A DNA stretch of 8,834 nt from Terriglobales bacterium (GTDB lineage Bacteria > Acidobacteriota > Terriglobia > Terriglobales > Gp1-AA117). Location of the stretch: assembly GCA_030150795.1 (NCBI GenBank), contig JASLFF010000099.1, positions 1-8,834 on the forward strand, given 5' to 3'. A program made the translations under genes and the position numbers. This document shows positions 1-6,217 of the stretch, piece by piece (position 1 is the first letter of the stretch; the number at the start of each line of letters is the position of its first letter). Under the pieces are notes generated by a model. The model did not search any database. It was not told the DNA's origin and saw only the letters and a list, made by a program, of their open reading frames with translations.

Positions 1-1
1 G

Positions 2-169
2 CTCAGAATTGAGTTTGAATTTGAGAGCCTCAACTTTGTGAAACACGGACATGACGTGAAAGGATGCGACATGATCGTGTGCTGGAAACATAATTGGCCG
101 GAGTGTCCGCTGGAAGTGCTGGAGCTGAGCAAGCTGGTGGGAAAACTTTTGCCGCAGATGAACGGATGA
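2..169 (+). CDS. 3' end of an unrecognised protein (start lies before the window)
   Basis: An open frame runs from the window edge to TGA at 167-169 and gives 55 residues without a stop. It has protein-like composition: an acidic/aromatic strand (EFEFESLNF), then HGHD, then CDMIVCWKHNW, then a Pro-Glu-Cys-Pro stretch and an amphipathic LEVLELSKLV tail. The sequence looks like a conserved C-terminus rather than chance, because it holds many Trp, Cys and His residues and alternating hydrophobics, and no other frame here looks coding. The Glu...Cys-Asp-x-Ile-Val-Cys-Trp spacing faintly recalls a nuclease-like core strand, but that is speculation and I do not name a function. The gene ends directly at repeat-rich non-coding DNA, with no clear terminator. 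Confidence 0.55.
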   Translation, partial: LRIEFEFESLNFVKHGHDVKGCDMIVCWKHNWPECPLEVLELSKLVGKLLPQMNG

Positions 170-179
170 AAAACTTAAC

Positions 180-209
180 CGCAAAGGACACCCAGGAACA
201 CAAAGGAGG
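180..209 (+). repeat. Three-unit 10-bp periodic module (GCAAAGGAC type)
   Basis: Three consecutive 10-base units, cgcaaaggac, acccaggaac and acaaaggagg, share an AAAGGA-like core on an exact 10-base period. It follows the stop of the upstream gene by about 10 bases. It resembles the other short-period modules in the window but has a different core. The purine-rich end looks like a ribosome binding site, but no good start codon follows it. Confidence 0.6.
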
Positions 210-216
210 GGACAAA

Positions 217-258
217 ATCGCCGCCATCGCCCAGATCGCGCGTCATCGCCGAAATCGG
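217..258 (+). repeat. ATCGCC short-period array
   Basis: The hexamer ATCGCC (or a one-base variant) begins at 217, 226, 235, 245 and 254, giving spacings of 9, 9, 10 and 9. A shorter stretch of the same kind lies at 366-389. The array feeds directly into the 59-base tandem units that follow. One frame can be read as an Ile-Ala repeat, but it has no plausible start or domain, so I treat it as non-coding repeat DNA. Confidence 0.65.
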
Positions 259-363
259 AAAGGCAAAATTTACCGCTGATTAACACTGATGACACTGATA
301 AGGAGTTAGGTAATCGGAAAAGCAAAACTTACCGCGGATTGGCGCGGATGCACACGGATCAGG
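254..363 (+). repeat. Two tandem ~59-bp units, each with a leader plus a three-core module
   Basis: Bases 254-281 and 313-340 match at 25 of 28 positions at a 59-base offset. Each unit has a leader (atcggaaa-gcaaaa-ttacc) followed by three cores. In unit 1 these are CTGAT at 276, 286 and 295; in unit 2 they are CGGAT within the 10-base steps of 331-360. Unit 2 is the consensus-like copy, and unit 1 carries CGG-to-CTG changes in all three cores. Parallel changes in three cores suggest the cores are copied or constrained together, although independent amplification could also explain it. Confidence 0.7.
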
Positions 364-365
364 AC

Positions 366-389
366 ATCGCCAGAATTGCCAAGATCGCC
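366..389 (+). repeat. Second short ATCGCC array
   Basis: ATCGCC, ATTGCC and ATCGCC begin at 366, 375 and 384, an exact 9-base period. This is the same family as the array at 217-258. It sits inside the larger inverted-repeat element, between the outer and inner left arms. Confidence 0.55.
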
Positions 390-467
390 GGAAGTGCAAA
401 AATTGAAAACCTTTGAAACACGGAGCAGCGGGAGAAATTATTCAATCCATGGCAAGGGCTTTTTTCT

Positions 468-492
468 TCTCCGCGTCTCCGCGCCTCCGTGG
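468..492 (-). repeat. CACGGAG-type module, 8-bp period
   Basis: On the plus strand, tctccgcg, tctccgcg and cctccgtgg follow each other on an exact 8-base period. Read on the minus strand, positions 476-492 give ccacggaggcgcggaga. This differs by one base from the 17-base arm at 6218-6234, about 5.7 kb away, so it is a dispersed family and not a local duplication. Confidence 0.7.
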
Positions 493-554
493 TAGGTTTG
501 CTTTTTCCGATCCGCGTTCATCCGTGTAAATCCGCGGTAAGGTTTTGCAATCGT

Positions 555-584
555 TTGACGGACTGAATCGCCATTCAATAAACT
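555..584 (+). promoter_or_regulatory. Candidate sigma-70-type promoter for the fadJ-thiolase operon
   Basis: TTGACG at 555-560 matches the -35 consensus at five of six bases. TAAACT at 579-584 matches the -10 consensus at four of six, with an 18-base spacer. It lies 40-69 bases before the start codon at 624, and the -35 box abuts the outer edge of the inverted-repeat element. It was found by eye only, and the -10 match is modest. Confidence 0.35.
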
Positions 585-623
585 TTACCCGGTCATCATT
601 CCTGTCCGACAAGAGAGAATCAC

Positions 624-2750
624 ATGAGCGATCTGGTCCAGCTTTCAAAAGATAACGACATTGCCATTATTACCATCAACAATCCGCCGGTGAACGCGCT
701 GAGCCCGGGAGTGCCGGAAGGCATTTCTGAAGCGATTGAGCAGGTTGACAAAGACCCGACAGTGAAAGCGGCGGTGCTGATTGGCGGCGGCAAAACCTTT
801 GTGGCCGGCGCGGACATAAAAGAGTTTGGCAAGATGACATCGGGCAAGACGCGCGGCGGGATTCCATTTTTGCCGCTGCTGAACCGCATTGAAGATTGCA
901 GCAAGCCGGTGGTGATGGCGATCCATGGCACGGCTTTTGGCGGCGGGCTGGAGTTGGCGATGGCGGGACATTATCGCGTGGCGGCCCCGACGGCGCAGGT
1001 GGGGCAGCCGGAAGTGAAGCTTGGCATTATTCCTGGCGCAGCGGGAACGCAGCGTTTACCGCGGCTTGCAGGCGTGGCCAAAGCCGTGGAGATGTGCGCA
1101 GACGGCAATCCGATTAAAGCGAAAGAAGCTTTATCTTTAGGGATTGTTGACAAGCTGATTGATGGCGACTTGCTGACCGGCGCTGTGGCGTTTGCCCGCG
1201 AGATTGCCGGCAAGCCTGCGCGCAAGACGCGTGAACGCAATGAAAAGCTGGGATCGGCGGAGCAGAATGCGCCGATTTTTGCCGCGGCGCGCGATGCTGC
1301 ACGCAAAAAAGCTCGTGGGCTGATGGCTCCCATGTCCGCGATTGATGCCGTGGAAGCCGCGACGAAGCTTCCTTTCGAGCAAGGCGTGGACGCCGAGCGC
1401 AAGCTGTTTACCGAGTGCCTGTTCTCTGACCAGTCAAAGGCGATGATTCACGTCTTCTTTGGCGAGCGCGAAGTGGCAAAGATTCCTGATGTCCCGAAAG
1501 AGACGCCGACGATTCCGGTGAATACGGCGGCGGTGATCGGCGCAGGGACGATGGGCGGCGGCATTGCCATGAACTTTGCCAATGCCGGTATCCCGGTGCT
1601 GCTGAAAGAGACGGACCAGACCGCGCTGGATCGCGGCATGAATACGATCCGCAAAAATTATGAGAACACGATGAAGAAAGGCCGCCTCACGCAGCAGCAG
1701 ATGGACGATCGGATGAAGCTGATCAAGCCCACGCTGACCTATGACGGCTTTGAGTCCGCGGACATGGTGGTGGAAGCCGTATTTGAAGGCATGGCGCTGA
1801 AGAAACAAGTCTTCGGCGACCTGGATAAGATTTGCAAAAAAGGCGCGATTTTGGCGAGCAATACGTCGACGCTGAGCATTGATGAGATTGCGTCGGCGAC
1901 GACGAGGCCGGAGGCTGTGATTGGGACGCACTTCTTCTCGCCCGCCAACGTCATGCGGCTGCTGGAAATCGTGCGCGGCAAGTCCACGAGCAAAGAAGTT
2001 ATCGCCACGTGCATGCAACTATCCAAAAAGCTGGGGAAGGTTGGCGTGCTGGTGGGAAATTGCAGAGGGTTTGTCGGCAACCGCATGTTTGGCCCGTACC
2101 GCCGTGAGGCGCAGTTCCTGGTGGAAGAAGGCGCAGGGATCGAAGCGATAGACAAAGCGATGTATGACTTTGGATTAGCAATGGGTCCTTTGGCTGTCGG
2201 CGATTTAGCTGGATTAGACGTCGGTTGGCGCATTCGCAAAGAATTTAAACACCTGGAAAAGCCCGGCGTTCGCCAGCCGTTGGCGGAAGACCGCCTCTGT
2301 GAGATGGGGCGTTACGGCCAGAAGACTGGCGCGGGTTGGTACAGGTATGATGAAAACCGTCGCGCCATTTTTGATCCCACGGTAGAAGAGAATGTCCGCA
2401 AGTGGGCGGCTGAAGGCGGCGTGAAGCAACATGCCATCTCCAAAGAGGAAATTGTCGATCGCCTGATCTATGCGCTGGTCAACGAAGGTGCGCGCATTCT
2501 TGAAGAAGGCTACGCGCTGCGCGCCGTCGATATTGACATCATCTATCTCACCGGCTATGGCTTCCCTGCACACCGGGGCGGACCAATGTGGTATGCGGAT
2601 ACGGTTGGCCTGAAAAAAGTTTACGATCGCATCTGCGAATTTCACAAACAGCACGGAGAGCTCTGGGAACCGGCGCCACTGCTCAAGCGTCTGGCAGAAG
2701 AAGGCAAGGGCTTCGCCGACTTCGACCAGAAAGCGAGCGTCGCGGCATGA
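624..2750 (+). CDS. fadJ: FadJ-type bifunctional enoyl-CoA hydratase / 3-hydroxyacyl-CoA dehydrogenase
   Basis: This 708-residue cytoplasmic enzyme should hydrate 2-enoyl-CoA and oxidise the L-3-hydroxyacyl-CoA with NAD. The crotonase domain (about 1-190) keeps both catalytic glutamates, Glu110 in GGGLE and Glu130 in GQPEVKLG, plus the oxyanion-hole stretch AGADIKE. A linker leads to the NAD-binding domain (about 299-478) with GAGTMG at 306-311. The dehydrogenase residues are Ser412/Asn413, His436 in THFFSP, Glu448 and Asn486 in GNR. Two C-terminal dehydrogenase domains follow; the second carries YGFPAHRGGP near 645-654. Length and order match FadJ/peroxisomal multifunctional enzymes (FadJ is about 714). 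The ATG at 624 follows a purine-rich AAGAGAG at 611-617. Its stop overlaps the thiolase start, so the two are translationally coupled. The symbol is by architecture; orthology to E. coli FadJ is not shown. Confidence 0.95.
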   Translation: MSDLVQLSKDNDIAIITINNPPVNALSPGVPEGISEAIEQVDKDPTVKAAVLIGGGKTFVAGADIKEFGKMTSGKTRGGIPFLPLLNRIEDCSKPVVMAIHGTAFGGGLELAMAGHYRVAAPTAQVGQPEVKLGIIPGAAGTQRLPRLAGVAKAVEMCADGNPIKAKEALSLGIVDKLIDGDLLTGAVAFAREIAGKPARKTRERNEKLGSAEQNAPIFAAARDAARKKARGLMAPMSAIDAVEAATKLPFEQGVDAERKLFTECLFSDQSKAMIHVFFGEREVAKIPDVPKETPTIPVNTAAVIGAGTMGGGIAMNFANAGIPVLLKETDQTALDRGMNTIRKNYENTMKKGRLTQQQMDDRMKLIKPTLTYDGFESADMVVEAVFEGMALKKQVFGDLDKICKKGAILASNTSTLSIDEIASATTRPEAVIGTHFFSPANVMRLLEIVRGKSTSKEVIATCMQLSKKLGKVGVLVGNCRGFVGNRMFGPYRREAQFLVEEGAGIEAIDKAMYDFGLAMGPLAVGDLAGLDVGWRIRKEFKHLEKPGVRQPLAEDRLCEMGRYGQKTGAGWYRYDENRRAIFDPTVEENVRKWAAEGGVKQHAISKEEIVDRLIYALVNEGARILEEGYALRAVDIDIIYLTGYGFPAHRGGPMWYADTVGLKKVYDRICEFHKQHGELWEPAPLLKRLAEEGKGFADFDQKASVAA

Positions 2751-3913
2751 CGCGTCAAGCCGTTATTGTCGATGCACTCCGCACGCCGCTGGGCCGGCGC
2801 GACGGCACGCTGAAATCTTGGCACCCGGTCGATCTCTTGGGCTTCACGCTCAACGGCCTGGTTGCGCGCAACAAGCTCGATCCCGCGCTTATCGACGACG
2901 TGATTGCCGGCTGCGTCATGCAAGTCGGCGAGCAAGCCGCCAATGTCGGACGCAACGCTGTTCTCGCCGCCGGCTTCCCTGAATCTGTTCCCGGCACTAC
3001 TGTCGATCGCCAATGCGGCTCCAGCCAGCAGGCCATTCATTTTGCCGCCCAGGGCGTGATCGCCGGCAGTTATGACATTGCCATCGGCTGCGGCGTTGAA
3101 AGTATGACGCGCGTTCCCATGGGCGCTTCCGCCGCCAACGGTCCAGGCAAGCCGTTTGGTCCGGCGATGATGAAGCGCTATAACAATGTCCATTTCAACC
3201 AGGGCATCAGCGCGGAAATGCTGGCCGAACGTTACAAGCTCACCCGCGAATGCCTGGACCAGTACAGTCTAGAAAGCCATCGCCGCGCCGCGCGCGCCAC
3301 GCAGGAAGGCTGGTTCTGCCGTGAGATTCTGCCTCTACCTGTCGTGACGGACCAAGGCACTGTGAACGTCAGCCGCGATGAAGGCATCCGCGCCGATACC
3401 ACGCTGGAAAAAATGGCCACGCTCAAGACCGTCTTCAAGGCCGATGGCGTTGTCACCGCCGCAAACTCATCGCAAATCACTGACGGCGCTGCTGCCGTGC
3501 TCATCATGGAGCGTGGCATCGCGGAAAAACTTGGCTACCGTCCCCTCGCGCGCTTTGTCGAATTCGCCCTCGCCGCGGAAGATCCGGTGCTGATGCTGGG
3601 CGCGCCAATCCCCGCGACCCGCAAAATTATGGATCGCTCCGGCCTAACACTCGAAGACATGAATCGAATCGAAATCAATGAAGCGTTCGCCAGTGTTGTG
3701 CTGGCCTGGCAGCGAGAAACCAAAGCCGATCTCGCCCAGGTGAACGTCAACGGCGGTGCGATTGCTTTAGGCCATCCGCTGGGCGCGAGCGGCGCTCGAC
3801 TGATGACCACACTGGTGCATGAACTGGAACGCACCGGCGGTCGCTACGGAATGCAAACCATGTGCGAAGGCGGTGGCATGGCCAATGCAACGATCATCGA
3901 GCGGCTGAATTAA
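2747..3913 (+). CDS. Acetyl-CoA acyltransferase / 3-ketoacyl-CoA thiolase
   Basis: This 388-residue enzyme should cleave 3-ketoacyl-CoA with free CoA (or run the reverse condensation), the last step after the upstream bifunctional enzyme. The full thiolase set is present: nucleophile Cys90 in VDRQCGSS, NEAF at 311-314, His343 in ALGHPLG, and the second catalytic Cys373 in CEGGGMAN. Length is normal for the family (about 390). The C-terminal CEGGG and the VDRQCGSSQQA context resemble the FadA5/steroid-type branch more than classical FadA, which hints at a bulky or branched substrate; this is a weak inference. The ATG at 2747 is chosen because it forms an ATGA overlap with the fadJ stop and begins the conserved RQAVIVDALRTP strand. 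The frame stays open upstream, but that extension is out-of-frame fadJ sequence and matches no thiolase residues. Confidence 0.94.
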   Translation: MTRQAVIVDALRTPLGRRDGTLKSWHPVDLLGFTLNGLVARNKLDPALIDDVIAGCVMQVGEQAANVGRNAVLAAGFPESVPGTTVDRQCGSSQQAIHFAAQGVIAGSYDIAIGCGVESMTRVPMGASAANGPGKPFGPAMMKRYNNVHFNQGISAEMLAERYKLTRECLDQYSLESHRRAARATQEGWFCREILPLPVVTDQGTVNVSRDEGIRADTTLEKMATLKTVFKADGVVTAANSSQITDGAAAVLIMERGIAEKLGYRPLARFVEFALAAEDPVLMLGAPIPATRKIMDRSGLTLEDMNRIEINEAFASVVLAWQRETKADLAQVNVNGGAIALGHPLGASGARLMTTLVHELERTGGRYGMQTMCEGGGMANATIIERLN

Positions 3914-3930
3914 CTAGAAGAAGGATCAAT

Positions 3931-4015
3931 TAGCCGCGAATGCACGCGAACTACGCGAATCAACCGCAAAAGATTTGCTTTAAAATTTCGTGTTTATCGC
4001 GTTAATTCGCGGCCA
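3931..4015. repeat. Palindromic hairpin element between thiolase and SDR
   Basis: The left cores CGCGAA at 3935, 3945 and 3954 pair with the right cores TTCGCG/ATCGCG/TTCGTG at 4006, 3996 and 3987 around one common centre (paired positions sum to 7946). This gives 9 perfect pairs (3933-3941 with 4005-4013), then 6 (3944-3949 with 3997-4002), then 7 including one G-U pair (3953-3959 with 3987-3993). A small apex hairpin, gcaaa/tttgc, lies at 3966-3978. As RNA it would be a long stem-loop. It could act as a processing site, partial terminator or mRNA stabiliser inside the operon, or be a palindromic mobile repeat. No U-tract follows, so simple intrinsic termination is less likely. Confidence 0.75.
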
Positions 4016-4044
4016 TAACTTTCAGTACTGAAAATGGAGAAGCA

Positions 4045-4818
4045 ATGAAGATCAAAGGTTCAAGCGCGCTGGTTACCGGCGGCGCATCAGGTTTGGGCGC
4101 GGCCACAGTCCGCATGCTGGCCACAAATGGTGCCAAAGTTGTGATTGCAGATGTCAACGAAAAAGGCGGCAATGATCTAGCGCAGGAACTCGGGGCATCG
4201 AACAGCGTCAAATTCGTCAAGACCGATGTAACCGACGACGCGCAGGTCGCCGCAGCCGTTGAAGCCGCCGTCAAACAGCACGGAGGTTTGCACATCCTCG
4301 TCGCCACTGCCGGCATCGGCATCGCTGAAAAACTGCTGGGGAAAAACGGCATGCATGATCTGCAAAAATTCATTCGCACCATCCAGGTCAACCTGATCGG
4401 GACCTTTGACGTCATTCGCCACGGCGCCAATGCCATGACCCCCAACCAGCCGGACGAAGACAACGGTCGCGGCGTCATTGTCACAACCGCTTCTGTCGCG
4501 GCCTATGAAGGGCAGATCGGCCAGGTTGCTTATTCGGCGTCCAAGGGCGCAATCGTCGGCATGACCTTGCCTCTAGCGCGTGAGCTCGCCCGCTCAGGGA
4601 TTCGCGTATGCACCATCGCTCCAGGAATTTTTCAAACTCCATTGCTCTCTGGCCTGCCGGAAGCTGCGCAGGCTTCGCTTGCTCAGCAGGTACCGTTCCC
4701 CGTTCGTCTGGGCAAACCACCTGAGTTCGCGGCGCTGGTGCAGCACATTATTGAAAACAACATGCTCAACGGCGAGACCATCCGCCTTGACGGCGCAATC
4801 CGCATGGCTCCCAAGTAA
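4045..4818 (+). CDS. HSD17B10-type short-chain dehydrogenase (3-hydroxyacyl-CoA dehydrogenase type 2)
   Basis: This 257-residue classical SDR probably oxidises a 3-hydroxyacyl-CoA, or 3-hydroxy-2-methylbutyryl-CoA, with NAD in the cytoplasm. The Rossmann motif TGGASGLG is at 11-18. Asp36 at the end of the second strand predicts NAD over NADP. The catalytic residues are Asn116, Ser150, Tyr163 and Lys167 (YSASK). The stretch [19 protein letters not shown], the insertion before it ([11 protein letters not shown]) and the ending [13 protein letters not shown] closely match what I recall of human HSD17B10, a mitochondrial enzyme of isoleucine breakdown, so the subfamily call is firm. The usual Asn of the NNAG-type motif is Ala87 here (VATAG). 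The ATG at 4045 is preceded by GGAGA at 4036-4040. It follows the thiolase by 131 bases, with a palindromic hairpin in the gap, and probably shares its transcript. Confidence 0.93.
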   Translation: MKIKGSSALVTGGASGLGAATVRMLATNGAKVVIADVNEKGGNDLAQELGASNSVKFVKTDVTDDAQVAAAVEAAVKQHGGLHILVATAGIGIAEKLLGKNGMHDLQKFIRTIQVNLIGTFDVIRHGANAMTPNQPDEDNGRGVIVTTASVAAYEGQIGQVAYSASKGAIVGMTLPLARELARSGIRVCTIAPGIFQTPLLSGLPEAAQASLAQQVPFPVRLGKPPEFAALVQHIIENNMLNGETIRLDGAIRMAPK

Positions 4819-4864
4819 TCGGGGTTTTTTCTGCAACCCGAGCGCAGCTTTTCTAAAATCCAGA

Positions 4865-4882
4865 ACCCGCATTTTTGCGGGT
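4865..4882. terminator. Short hairpin after the SDR gene, possible terminator
   Basis: acccgca (4865-4871) and tgcgggt (4876-4882) form a perfect 7-base stem with a four-T loop, 47 bases past the SDR stop codon. The plus-strand continuation has only a broken T tract (gatttct), so any termination is weak. Read on the minus strand it is followed by ctggatttt. It lies between converging genes, where a bidirectional terminator would make sense. A second, poorer fold (gggtt/aaccc) lies at 4822-4839. Confidence 0.35.
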
Positions 4883-5016
4883 GAGGGATTTCTATTCCCG
4901 CGATACTGCTCAGGATGATCCGGATATCCAGGACGTGTCAGAACCGCTATTCCCATTTACACTCGTCATCTCGAACTCCGTCAAAGCTTCCGAGCAGAAA
5001 CTACCAAATTTGTTTT

Positions 5017-5053
5017 ATCCGTGTAAATCAGTGAGATCAGTGTTATCAGTGGC
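5017..5053. repeat. Four-core ATC(C/A)GTG module, 9-10 bp period
   Basis: ATCCGTG begins at 5017 and ATCAGTG begins at 5027, 5036 and 5045, with spacings of 10, 9 and 9. It is the reverse-orientation relative of the CTGAT cores at 276-299 and mixes both core types in one module. The rest of the gap 4819-5123 holds the hairpin at 4865-4882 and a partial CACGGAG-type module at 5100-5117. I see no gene in it. Confidence 0.65.
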
Positions 5054-5099
5054 CAGATTTTGATTTTTCAGATTTCTCGATGATCAGATGCCCCGATTT

Positions 5100-5117
5100 T
5101 CTCTGCGCCTCCGCGGT
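5100..5117 (-). repeat. Partial CACGGAG-type module
   Basis: tctctgcg followed by cctccgcggt is a two-unit copy of the 8-base-period family seen at 468-492 and 6218-6242, with base changes. It begins 6 bases past the end of the minus-strand hydratase gene, so it would lie in that gene's 3' untranslated RNA. Confidence 0.5.
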
Positions 5118-5123
5118 GAAATA

Positions 5124-5885
5124 TCAGCCTTTTTTCAAAAACCTCTCCACGCCCTTCCGGCAATCTTCCGTCTGCCTTGCAATCGCATTGATCTCCACTC
5201 CCGCCTGCAATGCCGCCTCGAATGACATTGAATCCATGTTGTACAAAAGCCGCTTTGAAAGCATCACCGCTGAAGCCGATTTCGCCGCCAGCTTCGCCAC
5301 ATAAGCTTCCACTTCCAAAGAGAACTTTTCGTCGGCAAATACCCGATGCACCAGCCCCAGCTCATGCGCTCTTGCCGCGGACACGACTTCACCTGCAACA
5401 ACCAGCTCAAACGCAGCTTTCTCTGAGACCGAGCGCCGCAGGATCGCCATGACCATCGCCGGAACAAATCCGATGTTTACCTCCGGGTAGCCAAACTGCG
5501 CAGACTCCGCCGCCAGAATAATGTCGCAAGCCGTAGCGATCCCGCAGCCCCCGGCCAGCGCTCGTCCTTGCACGGCTGCAATCACCGGACGTGGATGATT
5601 GCGCATCATCAGGAACAAGTCAGCCGTTGAGCGGGCCTCGGCCATATTGTCCAACACGCTTCCCTGGGTACTCTTCTCCAGCGCAGCCAGATCGGCGCCG
5701 GAGCAGAAATCAGTTCCCGCGCCCGCAAGCAAGACCACACGGCAGGCATCGTCAGCAGCTGAGGCGCTGAAAGCCGCCTTGAGCTCGCCAACCATCTCGC
5801 CATCGAGCGCATTGCGCTTGTCAGGACGATTTAGCGTGAGCCGCGCAACTCCATCGCGCAATTCGTAAAGAATCTTACGGTACAT
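5124..5885 (-). CDS. Enoyl-CoA hydratase/isomerase family protein lacking the first catalytic glutamate
   Basis: This is a single-domain crotonase-fold protein of 253 residues, the normal length for the family. It has the oxyanion-hole stretch CSGADLAALE (61-70), GRALAGGCGIATACD (107-121) and FGYPEVNIGFVP (131-142). The second catalytic glutamate is kept as Glu135, but the position of the first (GGG-x-E in classical hydratases) is Gly115 (GGCG). Such Gly variants occur in methylglutaconyl-CoA hydratase-like and isomerase branches, so the reaction may not be plain crotonyl-CoA hydration. The AtuA-type neighbours fit a leucine or terpene-like branched acyl-CoA route. The ATG at 5885 is preferred, with GGAG four bases upstream; a TTG one codon earlier is possible. 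The start overlaps the preceding gene's end by 11 bases, implying coupled translation. Confidence 0.9.
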   Translation of the reverse strand: MYRKILYELRDGVARLTLNRPDKRNALDGEMVGELKAAFSASAADDACRVVLLAGAGTDFCSGADLAALEKSTQGSVLDNMAEARSTADLFLMMRNHPRPVIAAVQGRALAGGCGIATACDIILAAESAQFGYPEVNIGFVPAMVMAILRRSVSEKAAFELVVAGEVVSAARAHELGLVHRVFADEKFSLEVEAYVAKLAAKSASAVMLSKRLLYNMDSMSFEAALQAGVEINAIARQTEDCRKGVERFLKKG

Positions 5886-6189
5886 CAATCTCCATTCTCA
5901 GCAGCGCCGCGCCGTATGTTTTGCCCTGATTGTCCATGCGTAGTGACACCAGTCCGCCGCCATCCAATGCATGATGCAAAACAAAATTCAGCGCGTGCAG
6001 ATTCGGCAGCTCATAGCGATCTACTTCCCCGCGACAAATTCCGGCAAAGTGTTTCTTCACTCGCTCAGCCGTTACCTCGCGGACTAAAATCGGATAGTCC
6101 TGCAGCGTCAGCGCAATGAGCCCAATGTTGGCGTCATCGCCCTTATCGCCTGAACGCGCATGCGCAATTTGTCGAAGCTGAATCTTCAT
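5875..6189 (-). CDS. AtuA-type small ferredoxin-fold domain protein
   Basis: A 104-residue protein matching the C-terminal domain found in full-length AtuA-family proteins. The diagnostic motif is HARSGDKGDDANIGLIAL near residues 10-27, followed by a VREVTAERVKKHF helix and the conserved LPNLHALNFVLH and LDGGG stretches. In many bacteria this domain is fused to the large AtuA domain; here it is a separate gene, and the large protein is encoded upstream at 7075-8427. The two presumably work together in acyl-CoA or terpenoid catabolism, but the family's chemistry is not established. The ATG at 6189 is chosen because the motif begins right after it; an open extension to 6255 is translated repeat DNA. 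The upstream AGGCAG is a weak ribosome site. No cysteine cluster for iron-sulphur binding is present; 'ferredoxin' refers only to the fold. Confidence 0.85.
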   Translation of the reverse strand: MKIQLRQIAHARSGDKGDDANIGLIALTLQDYPILVREVTAERVKKHFAGICRGEVDRYELPNLHALNFVLHHALDGGGLVSLRMDNQGKTYGAALLRMEIDVP

Positions 6190-6217
6190 ATTGTTCTGCC
6201 TGGAAAAAACAATTTCA

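Larger units (their letters stand above)
313..556. repeat. Large nested inverted-repeat element (~244 bp)
   Basis: The outer left arm (313-363) and the reverse complement of the outer right arm (507-556) share the leader gcaaaac-ttaccgcggatt and then a three-core CGGAT module. In the right arm ATCC-type cores start at 510, 520 and 530. Nested inside are CGGAG-type arms at 410-438 and 466-496, also inverted to one another and less well matched. Between 439 and 465 there is a short spacer. The arrangement resembles a non-autonomous palindromic (MITE-like) element. No transposase and no convincing target duplication is visible. It ends about 70 bases before the start codon of the next gene. Confidence 0.6.

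Noticed and set aside
94..279. Small plus-strand open frame through the upstream repeats
   Set aside because: It overlaps the end of the left-edge gene out of frame, then reads through the ATCGCC array. Its content is only repeat translation.
180..540. CRISPR array
   Set aside because: The repeats have 8-10 base periods with no 25-40 base identical repeats, no unique spacers of constant length and no cas genes.
1434..2018. Long minus-strand open frame opposite the fadJ-type gene
   Set aside because: It lies fully antisense to a gene with complete catalytic motifs, has a His/Arg-rich composition typical of a shadow frame, and shows no domain or ribosome site.
2588..2746. N-terminal extension of the thiolase
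   Set aside because: The extra 53 residues are fadJ sequence read in another frame. The conserved thiolase N-terminus starts at the ATG overlapping the fadJ stop.
4875..5063. Small plus-strand open frame after the SDR gene
   Set aside because: It starts inside a hairpin and runs through a repeat module, with no protein-like composition and no ribosome site.
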